Assembly (NCBI GenBank): GCA_964423645.1
Contig: CAYRFE010000059.1
Coordinates: forward strand, 1-9,417
From: CAYRFE01 sp964423645 [NCBI: uncultured bacterium]
GTDB lineage: Bacteria; Macinerneyibacteriota; Macinerneyibacteria; Macinerneyibacteriales
Reading direction: 5' to 3'
DNA length: 9,417 nt
The notes under the pieces were generated by a model. It saw nothing but the letters and a program-made list of their open reading frames with translations, was not told the origin of the DNA and ran no database searches. Positions 1 to 6,523 of the stretch are shown here, piece by piece; position 1 is the first letter of the stretch, and every line of letters starts with the position of its first letter. The translations under genes and the position numbers were made by a program.

Positions 1-35
1 GACGGGGTGGTGAAATCATCGTATGTATGATGTAA

Positions 36-54
36 GGGCGAGGTCGCCTCGCCC
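36..54. repeat. Perfect 8-bp palindromic hairpin (repeat copy 1)
   Basis: GGGCGAGG at 36-43 and CCTCGCCC at 47-54 are perfect inverted arms around a 3-base TCG loop, preceded by TGTAA. No T-tract follows, so it does not look like a terminator. It resembles the hairpin at 91-112 in form (GTA followed by a GGG-rich arm), which suggests two members of one dispersed extragenic palindromic repeat family. That grouping is an inference from shape. Confidence 0.6.
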
Positions 55-90
55 CAAAGAAGCAACAATCAAAAAATCATGTATCACGTA

Positions 91-112
91 GGGGCACGGC
101 ATGTCGTGTCCC
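91..112. repeat. Near-perfect palindromic hairpin (repeat copy 2)
   Basis: Starting right after CACGTA, the 22 bases at 91-112 fold on themselves: GGGGCACGG pairs with the tail CGTGTCCC through Watson-Crick pairs and two G-T wobbles. The 5' context GTA-GGGG matches copy 1 at 36-54. It lies in the gene-free stretch upstream of the hut operon and has no T-run, so a dispersed repeat is more likely than a terminator. Confidence 0.55.
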
Positions 113-126
113 AATAAAAATCTTGC

Positions 127-169
127 ATCGAGAGATTGCGTTGTATGAAAGGGTTTGCCCATTCTCGAT
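127..169. repeat. 7-bp inverted repeat with 29-base loop
   Basis: ATCGAGA at 127-133 is mirrored by TCTCGAT at 163-169. The loop carries a smaller GGG-TTTG-CCC hairpin. It sits between the palindromic repeats and the composite element and may be a remnant of the same repeat cluster. A chance occurrence cannot be excluded. Confidence 0.25.
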
Positions 170-194
170 TGTCTTGAAACAAAAATGCTTGTTT

Positions 195-275
195 TGTGTC
201 ATTCCCGTGAAAACGGGAATCTAGAAGTATTATTGAGTAACACCGGATTATCGGGTCAAGCCCGATAATGACACA
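195..275. mobile_element. 81-bp MITE-like element of two palindromes with 9-bp inverted ends
   Basis: The ends TGTGTCATT (195-203) and AATGACACA (267-275) are perfect inverted repeats. Inside lie two palindromes. The first is ATTCCC-8 bases-GGGAAT at 201-220, which fits the form of the neisserial dRS3 repeat. The second is ATTATCGGG (247-255) with CCCGATAAT (261-269). A translated by-product of such elements, the peptide LDSRFHGND, appears on the minus strand here and is a familiar sign of this kind of dispersed repeat mistaken for a gene. I see no coding capacity and no clear target duplication. Whether it moves through a transposase elsewhere is unknown. Confidence 0.65.
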
Positions 276-383
276 TTGAGGAAACAACATAAATTGTTTC
301 ACGCTGATTTTGAATGTCTCATTATTTAATATCACATGTTTATAGTAAGGCGAAATATTCTCACATATTCCCGCCGAAAACTA

Positions 384-411
384 TTGCCAAATCCGCGTTT
401 TCGTATACAAT
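384..411 (+). promoter_or_regulatory. Probable sigma-70 promoter of hutHU
   Basis: TTGCCA (384-389) and TACAAT (406-411) are separated by 16 bases and each matches the consensus at 5 of 6 positions. Transcription would start near 418, giving a leader of about 50 bases that contains the hairpin at 427-446 and the Shine-Dalgarno site at 455-461. The position also argues against translation starting upstream at 314. Confidence 0.5.
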
Positions 412-426
412 CCCAACGGATAGAAC

Positions 427-446
427 GGGTGTATTCAACAACACCC
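427..446 (+). promoter_or_regulatory. Leader hairpin upstream of hutH
   Basis: GGGTGT (427-432) and ACACCC (441-446) form a 6-bp stem with an 8-base loop. It lies between the predicted transcription start and the hutH ribosome binding site and has no T-run after it. It could be an operator for a hut repressor, an mRNA-stabilising stem or an RNA-binding-protein site. The sequence alone does not decide. Confidence 0.35.
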
Positions 447-466
447 TTAATCATAAGGAGGATAGC

Positions 467-1990
467 ATGCTTTTGATCGGCGAACGTCCTTTAACACTAC
501 AGGATGTATGGAAAGTCGCGGTAGAGCGCGAAGAAGTGAGATTAAGTGACACCGCACGCGAACAGATCAATGTATCCCGTGCACGTGTTGACGCGATACT
601 GAATGATAATAAAGTCGTGTATGGTATCAATACGGGATTCGGTGAATTTTCTCGTGTGACCATATCGCGTGAACAGCTGAAAACATTACAACGTAATCTT
701 ATCATATCGCATGCCGTGGGCGTGGGCGATGATCTGCCTGCTGATGTGGTGCGTGCGATCATGTTGTTGCGTGTCAATAATATAGCGTTAGGTTATTCGG
801 GTGCAACACTGCATGCAGTGGAAACACTATGTGCAATGATCAATAAAGGCGTGCACCCGTGTGTGCCCGAAAAAGGATCGGTAGGAGCCAGCGGAGATCT
901 TGCGCCACTTGCCCATGTGGTACTGACGATGATGGGTGAAGGGAAAGCCGAATGGAACGGCGAGATCATGAGTAGTGCCGATGCGATGAAAAAAGCGGGC
1001 ATATCGGTTCATGAACTTGATGCAAAAGAAGGCCTTGCGCTTATTAACGGTACGCAAGTGATGACTGCGATCGGATGTTTGGCGCTCTATAGAGCGATGC
1101 GTCTTTCAAAGATTGCCGACATCACGGGAGCGACAACACTAGAAGCATTAAAGGGCACCGACCGTGCGTTTGATGAACGGGTGCATTTACTCCGCCCTCA
1201 TATGGGGCAGATCAACGCCGCATCAAATCTGCGTAAACTTCTTGCAGGCAGTGAAATTCTTCCGTCTCATCGCAATTGCAGCGAAGTACAGGATGCATAT
1301 TCTTTGCGTTGTATGCCGCAAGTGCACGGAGCGACCAAAGATGCGCTTCGCTATGTGAAAAACGTGCTTGAAACGGAGATCAACAGTGTGACCGATAATC
1401 CGTTGATCTTTGAAGGCGAAGGTATTTCGGGCGGTAATTTTCATGGCCAGCCTGTCGCGATCGCGATGGATTTTATGAAAGTGGCAGTCGCCGAACTCGG
1501 TAATATTTCCGAACGCCGTACCGAACGACTCGTTAATCCCAATTACAGTAATAATCTTCCTGCATTTCTCATAGAAGAAGGCGGTGTCAACTCAGGGTGG
1601 ATGATCCCGCAATATGTCGCCGCAGCACTTGTGTCTGAAAATAAAGTGCTCGCACACCCCGCATCAGTGGATTCGATCCCTACTTCAGCAGGCAAGGAAG
1701 ACCATGTGAGCATGGGCACGATCGCCGCACGTCAATGTGCGCAAATTGTTGATAATGTGTATCATGTGCTTGCCATTGAATTGATCGCGGCGGTACAGGG
1801 CGTAGAATTTCGCAGACCGTTGAAAGCGGGCAGTGCCGTTGAAAAGGCGTGTGAACTTGTGCGTACAAAGGCGTCGCATATTGATAAAGACCGTTGGTTC
1901 AAAATAGATATTGACGCAGTATATGGATTGCTGCAAGAAAATGCGTTTACCGACGCAGTCGAAGCTGTCGCGGGCACGCTTGAAGTGTAA
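467..1990 (+). CDS. hutH: Histidine ammonia-lyase (histidase)
   Basis: This cytoplasmic enzyme removes ammonia from L-histidine to give trans-urocanate, the first step of histidine degradation. The 507-residue product has the family's usual length. Ala141-Ser142-Gly143 in the GSVGASGDLAPLAH motif form the MIO electrophile. Other residues matching known active-site positions of the Pseudomonas putida enzyme are Tyr52 (YGINTGFG), His82, Asn194 (LINGTQ), Gln275, Tyr278 and Arg281 (QDAYSLRC), Phe325 and Glu411. The start at 467 is chosen because AAGGAGG (455-461) lies 5 bases upstream and family homology begins there (MLLIGERPLTLQDV). The frame stays open back to 314, but those 51 codons cover the promoter and leader and do not look like a histidase. 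The stop at 1988-1990 overlaps the hutU Shine-Dalgarno site, so the two genes form an operon. The HAL MIO context and the hutU neighbour make phenylalanine or tyrosine ammonia-lyase unlikely. Confidence 0.97.
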   Translation: MLLIGERPLTLQDVWKVAVEREEVRLSDTAREQINVSRARVDAILNDNKVVYGINTGFGEFSRVTISREQLKTLQRNLIISHAVGVGDDLPADVVRAIMLLRVNNIALGYSGATLHAVETLCAMINKGVHPCVPEKGSVGASGDLAPLAHVVLTMMGEGKAEWNGEIMSSADAMKKAGISVHELDAKEGLALINGTQVMTAIGCLALYRAMRLSKIADITGATTLEALKGTDRAFDERVHLLRPHMGQINAASNLRKLLAGSEILPSHRNCSEVQDAYSLRCMPQVHGATKDALRYVKNVLETEINSVTDNPLIFEGEGISGGNFHGQPVAIAMDFMKVAVAELGNISERRTERLVNPNYSNNLPAFLIEEGGVNSGWMIPQYVAAALVSENKVLAHPASVDSIPTSAGKEDHVSMGTIAARQCAQIVDNVYHVLAIELIAAVQGVEFRRPLKAGSAVEKACELVRTKASHIDKDRWFKIDIDAVYGLLQENAFTDAVEAVAGTLEV

Positions 1991-2004
1991 GGAGGTTGAA
2001 TCGC

Positions 2005-4053
2005 ATGATGACCAATGAAACCGTTCAACACGCAATGCAAATACGACTTGATGCACTATTTCCTATATTACCCGAAATGCCGGTATTTGCCGAAGGAATT
2101 CGCCGTGCACCGAAACGCGACGTCGCACTCACGCCGGCTGAAGTAGAGCTCGCGTTGAAAAATGCGTTGCGCTATATTCCCGCGCAATGGCACGATATGC
2201 TTATTCCTGAGTTTCTCGAAGAGCTTGCAGTGAAGGGAAGAATTTACGGGTATCGTTTTCGTCCTGCGGGCAATATTGTCGCAAAATCGATTTTTGACTA
2301 TGAGAGCGCCTGTACCGAAGGAAAAGCGTTTCAGGTCATGATCGACAACAATCTTGATTTCGCCATCGCATTATATCCGTACGAACTTGTCACGTACGGT
2401 GAAACAGGACAAGTGTGCCAGAACTGGATGCAATATCATCTTATAAAAGAATATTTAAAAATATTGAAGGCTGATCAAACATTGGTGATCGAAAGCGGAC
2501 ATCCTGTGGGCATTTTCACCACAAAACCCGATGCCCCTCGTGTTATTATCACCAACGGACTTATGATCGGCATGTTTGATACGCAGGAGCATTTCAATCG
2601 TGCGGCAGCGCTCGGTGTCGCCAATTACGGGCAAATGACCGCAGGCGGATGGATGTATATCGGACCGCAAGGCATTGTACACGGCACGTATAATACGATC
2701 CTTATTGCCGGTCGCATGAAACTCGGCGTATCCGGTGACGGTGATCTTCGCGGGAAACTTTTTGTTACGTCCGGTCTTGGCGGTATGAGCGGTGCGCAGC
2801 CGAAAGCAATAGAAATAGCCAATGGCGTAGGTATTATTGCCGAAGTGGATTATTCCCGTATAGAGACACGTCATTCTCAGGGATGGGTGACCAAAATTGC
2901 CGAAACACCTGAAAAGGCGTTTGCATTGGCAGAAGAATACTGTGCGAAAAAAGAAGCCTGTTCCATCGCGTATCACGGAAATATTGTCGATCTGCTTGAA
3001 TATGCGGTACGGGCGAATAAACACATAGATCTGCTTTCCGACCAAACATCGTGTCATGCGGCGTATGACGGCGGGTATTGCCCGCAGGGAATCACCTTTG
3101 AAGAGCGTACGAAGTTGTTGGGTAGTGATAAAGCGAAATTCAAGAAACTCGTAGATGAAAGTCTGAAGCGTCATTATGAGTATATTAAACAACTGGTCGC
3201 ACGCGGAGTGTATTTCTTTGATTATGGCAACTCATTCATGAAAGCGATCTTTGATGCCGGTGTGCAGGAAATATCAAAGAACGGCATTGATGAGCGTGAC
3301 GGATTCATATGGCCGAGCTACGTTGAGGACATTCTCGGGCCTGAGTTGTTTGACTATGGCTACGGACCGTTCCGTTGGGTATGTTTGTCCGGAAAAGAAG
3401 AAGACCTGATCAAGACCGATGCGGCGGCGGCGGCGTGTATCGACGAACACCGACGGTATCAAGATCGTGATAATAAAGTGTGGGTGCGTGACGCAATGAA
3501 GAATAAGTTGGTAGTCGGCACAAAAGCGCGCATTTTGTATCAGGATGCATTCGGCCGCTTGAAAATCGCCTTGAAATTTAACGATATGGTACGTAAGGGC
3601 GAGATCGGTCCGGTCATGCTCGGGCGTGATCACCATGATACCGGCGGCACGGATTCTCCGTTCCGCGAGACCTCAAATATAAAAGACGGTTCCAATATAA
3701 TGGCAGAAATGGCGACCCAGTGTTTTGCGGGAAATGCCGCGCGGGGCATGAGTCTTATTGCGCTCCATAACGGCGGCGGTGTCGGGATAGGCAAATCCAT
3801 CAACGGCGGGTTCGGAATGGTGCTCGACGGAAGCGAACGTGTTGACCGTATCCTTGAAACGGCAATGCCGTGGGATGTTATGGTGGGCGTATCGCGTCGT
3901 TCTTGGGCGCGTAACGAACACTCGATCGAGACATGTGTGGAATACAATACCGTGCGTGCAGGTAAAGATCATCTGACTCTGCCGTATGTAGTCGATCAGA
4001 AACTTATTGAGAAGTATTTGAAAAACAGTGCGCGTATCGCAGGCGAGAAATGA
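2005..4053 (+). CDS. hutU: Urocanate hydratase (urocanase), long form
   Basis: It hydrates urocanate to 4-imidazolone-5-propionate using tightly bound NAD+ as an electrophile, the second step of histidine breakdown. The product is 682 residues. The familiar Pseudomonas and Bacillus enzymes are about 550, and the vertebrate and some bacterial ones about 680, so this is the long form. Recognisable blocks are the NAD-binding SGLGGMSGAQPKA (about 256-268), GYGPFRWV (452-459), GRDHHDTGGTDSPFRETSN (540-558) and the glycine-rich HNGGGVGIGKSINGGFG (588-604). The short-form signature FQGLPARICW, whose cysteine is implicated in catalysis, corresponds here to ARILY (508-512), with Leu in place of Cys. 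ATG 2005 sits 9 bases after AAGGAGG (1989-1995). ATG 2008 is the alternative, and a TTG at 1996 overlaps the ribosome site. The gene lies 14 bases after hutH and ends at a terminator. Confidence 0.96.
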   Translation: MMTNETVQHAMQIRLDALFPILPEMPVFAEGIRRAPKRDVALTPAEVELALKNALRYIPAQWHDMLIPEFLEELAVKGRIYGYRFRPAGNIVAKSIFDYESACTEGKAFQVMIDNNLDFAIALYPYELVTYGETGQVCQNWMQYHLIKEYLKILKADQTLVIESGHPVGIFTTKPDAPRVIITNGLMIGMFDTQEHFNRAAALGVANYGQMTAGGWMYIGPQGIVHGTYNTILIAGRMKLGVSGDGDLRGKLFVTSGLGGMSGAQPKAIEIANGVGIIAEVDYSRIETRHSQGWVTKIAETPEKAFALAEEYCAKKEACSIAYHGNIVDLLEYAVRANKHIDLLSDQTSCHAAYDGGYCPQGITFEERTKLLGSDKAKFKKLVDESLKRHYEYIKQLVARGVYFFDYGNSFMKAIFDAGVQEISKNGIDERDGFIWPSYVEDILGPELFDYGYGPFRWVCLSGKEEDLIKTDAAAAACIDEHRRYQDRDNKVWVRDAMKNKLVVGTKARILYQDAFGRLKIALKFNDMVRKGEIGPVMLGRDHHDTGGTDSPFRETSNIKDGSNIMAEMATQCFAGNAARGMSLIALHNGGGVGIGKSINGGFGMVLDGSERVDRILETAMPWDVMVGVSRRSWARNEHSIETCVEYNTVRAGKDHLTLPYVVDQKLIEKYLKNSARIAGEK

Positions 4054-4063
4054 TCATGTGACG

Positions 4064-4086
4064 GCGGGGTGAAAAGCCCCGCTTTT
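4064..4086 (+). terminator. Rho-independent terminator of hutHU
   Basis: GCGGGG (4064-4069) pairs with CCCCGC (4077-4082) around a 7-base loop, followed directly by TTTT. It starts 11 bases after the hutU stop. The T-run is short but the stem is GC-rich. It shows that no third hut gene follows in this operon. Confidence 0.7.
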
Positions 4087-4091
4087 GAATC

Positions 4092-4122
4092 AAAAAAACC
4101 TTGTGTAGTTGTTTTTTACACA
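4092..4122 (-). terminator. Probable terminator of the GNAT acetyltransferase gene
   Basis: Read on the minus strand, TGTGTA (4122-4117) and TACACA (4107-4102) form a 6-bp stem, then AGG and seven Ts (4098-4092). The stem overlaps the stop codon of the acetyltransferase gene. The stem is AT-rich, so strength is uncertain, but the T7 run and the position fit a terminator facing the hut operon. Confidence 0.4.
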
Positions 4123-4547
4123 TTGTTCTTGTTAATACTTTTGTTTCTATACACCAGGTCGTGTCGTGCGTCAAATCCTATTGATGTCCAAAACTCATTA
4201 CCGATCGCATTATTTTCAAACACGACCAATGCGACCTTGTTGATACCTTCATTTCTCAGTGCACTCAGCGCGGTGTCAACCAATCGTGTGCCGATCCCTT
4301 GTCCGCGACAGCTCACATCAACCGCGGCGTGATAGATATAGCCGCGTCGTCCGTCGTGTCCGCTCAAGATAACACCGATGATTGTTCCATTGTTGCATGC
4401 GACAAAATTGGTCGTTGGGTTGCGTGCCAGAAATTTTGTGATACCTTCTTTTGAATCATCAAGCGACCGTAAACCCATTCCTGTTGTTTGTGTCCATAAT
4501 TGGTACACACTCTCATAATCAGCGAGTTGCATTTCGCGTATAGTCAT
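4116..4547 (-). CDS. GNAT-family N-acetyltransferase
   Basis: The 143-residue product is a single-domain GNAT enzyme that would move an acetyl group from acetyl-CoA to an unknown amine. The acetyl-CoA motif is CRGQGIGTRLV (80-90), with Arg81, Gly84 and Gly86 in the R-x-x-G-x-G pattern. The blocks TTGMGLRSLDDSKEGI (21-36) and SGHDGRRGYIYH (62-73) mark a widespread bacterial subgroup related to YpeA, without a firmly known substrate as far as I recall. Two starts are possible. ATG 4547 is preferred because AGAG at 4560-4557 lies at a normal distance and the family usually opens with M-x-I-R. ATG 4556 would add three residues but almost touches that AGAG. The gene follows the small membrane protein gene by 37 bases on the same strand, so the two are probably co-transcribed. 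It converges with hutU. Confidence 0.92.
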   Translation of the reverse strand: MTIREMQLADYESVYQLWTQTTGMGLRSLDDSKEGITKFLARNPTTNFVACNNGTIIGVILSGHDGRRGYIYHAAVDVSCRGQGIGTRLVDTALSALRNEGINKVALVVFENNAIGNEFWTSIGFDARHDLVYRNKSINKNNV

Positions 4548-4584
4548 AGTTGGCATCTCTTTCCCAAAATTATAGTGAGAATAG

Positions 4585-4836
4585 TTATTCCTTTTGTTTT
4601 GCCGCCATGAAATAAAAAATAGTTACGATCAGAATCCCGATACATGCCGAGAGCAATTGACTTGTCGTACCCGTAACGATATTCGGGAAGAACAAATCGA
4701 GATCGATAATATCGAAAAAATTGAAACGGCGTATCTCTGTGTTGATTATCGAATAAATAGTGACGATTATCATATGCACAACGCCTGAAAAAAGAACAAG
4801 ATTTTTTAACGCAGTGAGCAAATTTTTTTTATTCAT
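4585..4836 (-). CDS. Small two-helix membrane protein, function unknown
   Basis: I cannot assign a function. The 83-residue product begins MNKKNLL and has two hydrophobic stretches, about residues 12-32 and 60-77, joined by a loop of about 27 residues with an aromatic and acidic core (FNFFDIIDLDLFFP, 38-51). The positive N-terminus and the AAKQKE tail suggest that both ends are cytoplasmic and the loop lies outside. ATG 4836 is chosen because GGAGG (4850-4846) lies 9 bases upstream. The frame stays open 16 codons further to 4884, but those codons run through the ribosome site. It precedes the acetyltransferase gene by 28-37 bases and has a plausible promoter, which supports a real gene. There are no conserved catalytic residues visible. 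Confidence 0.7.
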   Translation of the reverse strand: MNKKNLLTALKNLVLFSGVVHMIIVTIYSIINTEIRRFNFFDIIDLDLFFPNIVTGTTSQLLSACIGILIVTIFYFMAAKQKE

Positions 4837-4884
4837 TGATAGTATCCTCCGATAAATTATGAGCGTATTGTCTGTCACCCGCAA

Positions 4885-4913
4885 ATGGTAACAGTCTGCT
4901 TAGAATATGTCAA
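4885..4913 (-). promoter_or_regulatory. Probable promoter of the small membrane protein and GNAT operon
   Basis: On the minus strand a perfect TTGACA (4913-4908) is followed after 17 bases by TACCAT (4890-4885), which matches 4 of 6 at the -10. The leader would be about 40 bases, like that of the PAS gene. A second, weaker pair, TTGCGG with CATAAT, lies further downstream and cannot be excluded. Confidence 0.4.
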
Positions 4914-4969
4914 TGTGATTATACGCGAAAAATCATAGTAAGCACGTAATGAACAGGAAAAAGCTGATT

Positions 4970-5005
4970 AAAAAAAACATGCATTGTGCGCTTGAATACG
5001 ACAAT
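4970..5005 (-). terminator. Possible terminator of the aquaporin gene
   Basis: On the minus strand ATTGTCG (5005-4999) pairs with CG-bulge-ACAAT (4990-4983), then GCATG and eight Ts (4977-4970). It lies about 70 bases after the aquaporin stop. The one-base bulge and the 5-base gap before the T-run make it imperfect. A 7-bp inverted repeat, GGACTAC (5011-5017) with GTAGTCC (5047-5053), lies between it and the gene. Confidence 0.35.
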
Positions 5006-5076
5006 CTCGGGGACTACCCAAACAAGCCGATACATCATTTGATTGAGTAGTCCGATATAATTGCCGTCGCGTCGTG

Positions 5077-5751
5077 CTATTTATGCAAAAACTTATACAT
5101 TGCACCGGCAGTTATTGCACCCACTATCGGTATTACAATGAATAACCATAATTGCGAAAGTGCCCAATCGCCGACGAATAGAGCTTGGCTGATACTTCGA
5201 GCCGGATTGACAGATGTATTGGTGACGGGGATGCTGATCAAATGAATCAATGTTAAGGAAAATCCGATCGTGAGTCCTGCAAATCCTTTAGGTGCTTTTT
5301 CATCAGTTGCACCTAAGATGATAAGTATGAACATAAAAGTCATCACGAATTCGGTTATTAATGCGGCTAATAAACTATAACCACCCGGAGAATTATCACC
5401 GTATCCGTTTGCGGCGAAATTACCTATATCAGAGCCGTTACCGATAGTGATGAAGTATAAAACACCTGCCGCGGCAATTGCTCCCAGTATTTGCGAAATA
5501 ACATAAGGAATAATCGTCTTGCCTTTTACTCGACCTCCTGCCCAAAGACCAATCGTAACGGCAGGATTCAAGTGTGCCCCTGAAATGTGTCCCAGTGAAT
5601 AGGCTATTGTCACCACAGTTAAGCCAAATGCAAGTGAAACTCCCAGTAGTCCGATTCCAACATCCGGAAATCCTGCCGCAAGAACAGCACTCCCGCACCC
5701 GCCGAGAACCAGCCAAAACGTACCAATGAATTCAGCGACATTCTTTTTCAT
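5077..5751 (-). CDS. aqpZ: Aquaporin Z-type water channel
   Basis: The 224-residue inner-membrane protein has the six-helix, two half-helix fold of major intrinsic proteins, expected to work as a tetramer letting water cross quickly. Both NPA boxes are intact: HLNPAVTIG with Asn62, and TSVNPARS with Asn182. The selectivity filter is Phe42, His170, Thr179 and Arg185, the same set and spacing as Escherichia coli AqpZ, so a water channel is much more likely than a glycerol facilitator. The block [20 protein letters not shown] (167-186) is nearly identical to AqpZ as I recall it. ATG 5751 is the start because GGAGG at 5761-5757 ends 5 bases before it. The upstream in-frame ATG at 5763 overlaps that site and would add only MEEH. 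The gene stands alone, with its own probable promoter and terminator. Confidence 0.95.
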   Translation of the reverse strand: MKKNVAEFIGTFWLVLGGCGSAVLAAGFPDVGIGLLGVSLAFGLTVVTIAYSLGHISGAHLNPAVTIGLWAGGRVKGKTIIPYVISQILGAIAAAGVLYFITIGNGSDIGNFAANGYGDNSPGGYSLLAALITEFVMTFMFILIILGATDEKAPKGFAGLTIGFSLTLIHLISIPVTNTSVNPARSISQALFVGDWALSQLWLFIVIPIVGAITAGAMYKFLHK

Positions 5752-5821
5752 GTGTTCCTCCATTCATTTATTTTAAAGTTACCTCTACATTCATACCCAT
5801 CGAAAATGTTATCACTCATAC

Positions 5822-5850
5822 ACAGTACTATACTTTCAAATTGCTGTCAA
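5822..5850 (-). promoter_or_regulatory. Candidate promoter of aqpZ
   Basis: A perfect TTGACA on the minus strand (5850-5845) has TACTGT (5827-5822) 17 bases downstream. The -10 box is poor, with 3 of 6 matches, and a better-looking TATAGT (5832-5827) is only 12 bases away. The -35 box carries the call. The leader would be about 65 bases. Confidence 0.3.
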
Positions 5851-6357
5851 ATACATTTATGAGAAATTATTGCCGACTGTTCATGACGTTTTTGAGGGTA
5901 GTATGTGTGATTTTGAATTATGCTTCGTTCGCTACATACCAAAATGAGACATTGGGACAAAATGCAGTTTTTATGTTCGCGTACTCACATGATCCTACGT
6001 AATAATCGGGAGGATGGTATTCGATGTCACTGAATCAAAAACAATCATTGTACACACAATCAATTACTGCGAATATTTGTAAATGAGGAAAGATTATTTT
6101 TGACTTTATAAAAATAGATTGTACGGTATATTTGATTGAGCGCCTTGAATACACTGGATCAGATGATCCAAAGTGATGCGATGGTATGTGCCGGTGAACA
6201 TCGTGAACTGCATGTAAGTGAGTATTCCACTATCGTCGTGTCAATAAAGAAAAACTTGAGGTGTATTCTTCAAAACAAACTCATTATACCGCAAGTCAAA
6301 GTCTATTGTTGGATGTCGGTATGGTGTGCGCCGATTCATTCTGTCGTATGCAGATAT

Positions 6358-6523
6358 TTAGACCTTTGCAAAATTCATAATTATCAAATTTTCTTTTTCT
6401 CTAAAAAGGGCTGTGGGGACGAAGTCCCCACAATATTAGAAATGAAAGCCCCTCCCGATTTTTCACGGGAGGGGTTTGGGGTGGGCACAAATTCAAAAAA
6501 ATGGCAGTTTTGCAAAGGTCTTA
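6358..6523. mobile_element. 160-bp MITE-like insertion with 13-bp inverted ends and TTA repeats
   Basis: GACCTTTGCAAAA (6361-6373) and TTTTGCAAAGGTC (6508-6520) are perfect terminal inverted repeats. Immediately outside lie direct TTA triplets (6358-6360 and 6521-6523), which look like a 3-bp target duplication. Inside are two perfect 9-bp hairpins: TGTGGGGAC/GTCCCCACA (6412-6432, loop GAA) and CCCCTCCCG/CGGGAGGGG (6449-6474, 8-base loop). There is no transposase, so it would need one acting in trans. A TNA-type triplet duplication is known for IS5-family elements of the IS1031 group, making that a candidate parent. The parent assignment is an inference. Confidence 0.75.

Noticed and set aside
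1-313. Repeat cluster as a CRISPR array
   Set aside because: The repeats are few, differ in sequence, have no regular spacers and are not near cas genes.
84-335. Open frame on the minus strand, 83 codons
   Set aside because: It runs through the palindromic repeat cluster, and its peptide contains LDSRFHGND, a by-product of dispersed palindromes. It has no ribosome site or family match.
401-410. GTATAC palindrome near the hutH promoter as a HutC operator
   Set aside because: Only the 6-base core is palindromic and the known HutC-type arms are missing. It overlaps the -10 box, so it may be chance.
314-466. 51-codon N-terminal extension of hutH
   Set aside because: It covers the predicted promoter, the leader hairpin and the AAGGAGG site, and the added residues do not resemble a histidase.
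4069-4332. Open frame on the plus strand, 87 codons
   Set aside because: It is antisense to the well-supported GNAT gene and begins inside the hut terminator.
5011-5053. 7-bp inverted repeat GGACTAC/GTAGTCC as the aqpZ terminator
   Set aside because: The loop is about 29 bases and no T-run follows on the minus strand. The structure at 4970-5005 fits better.
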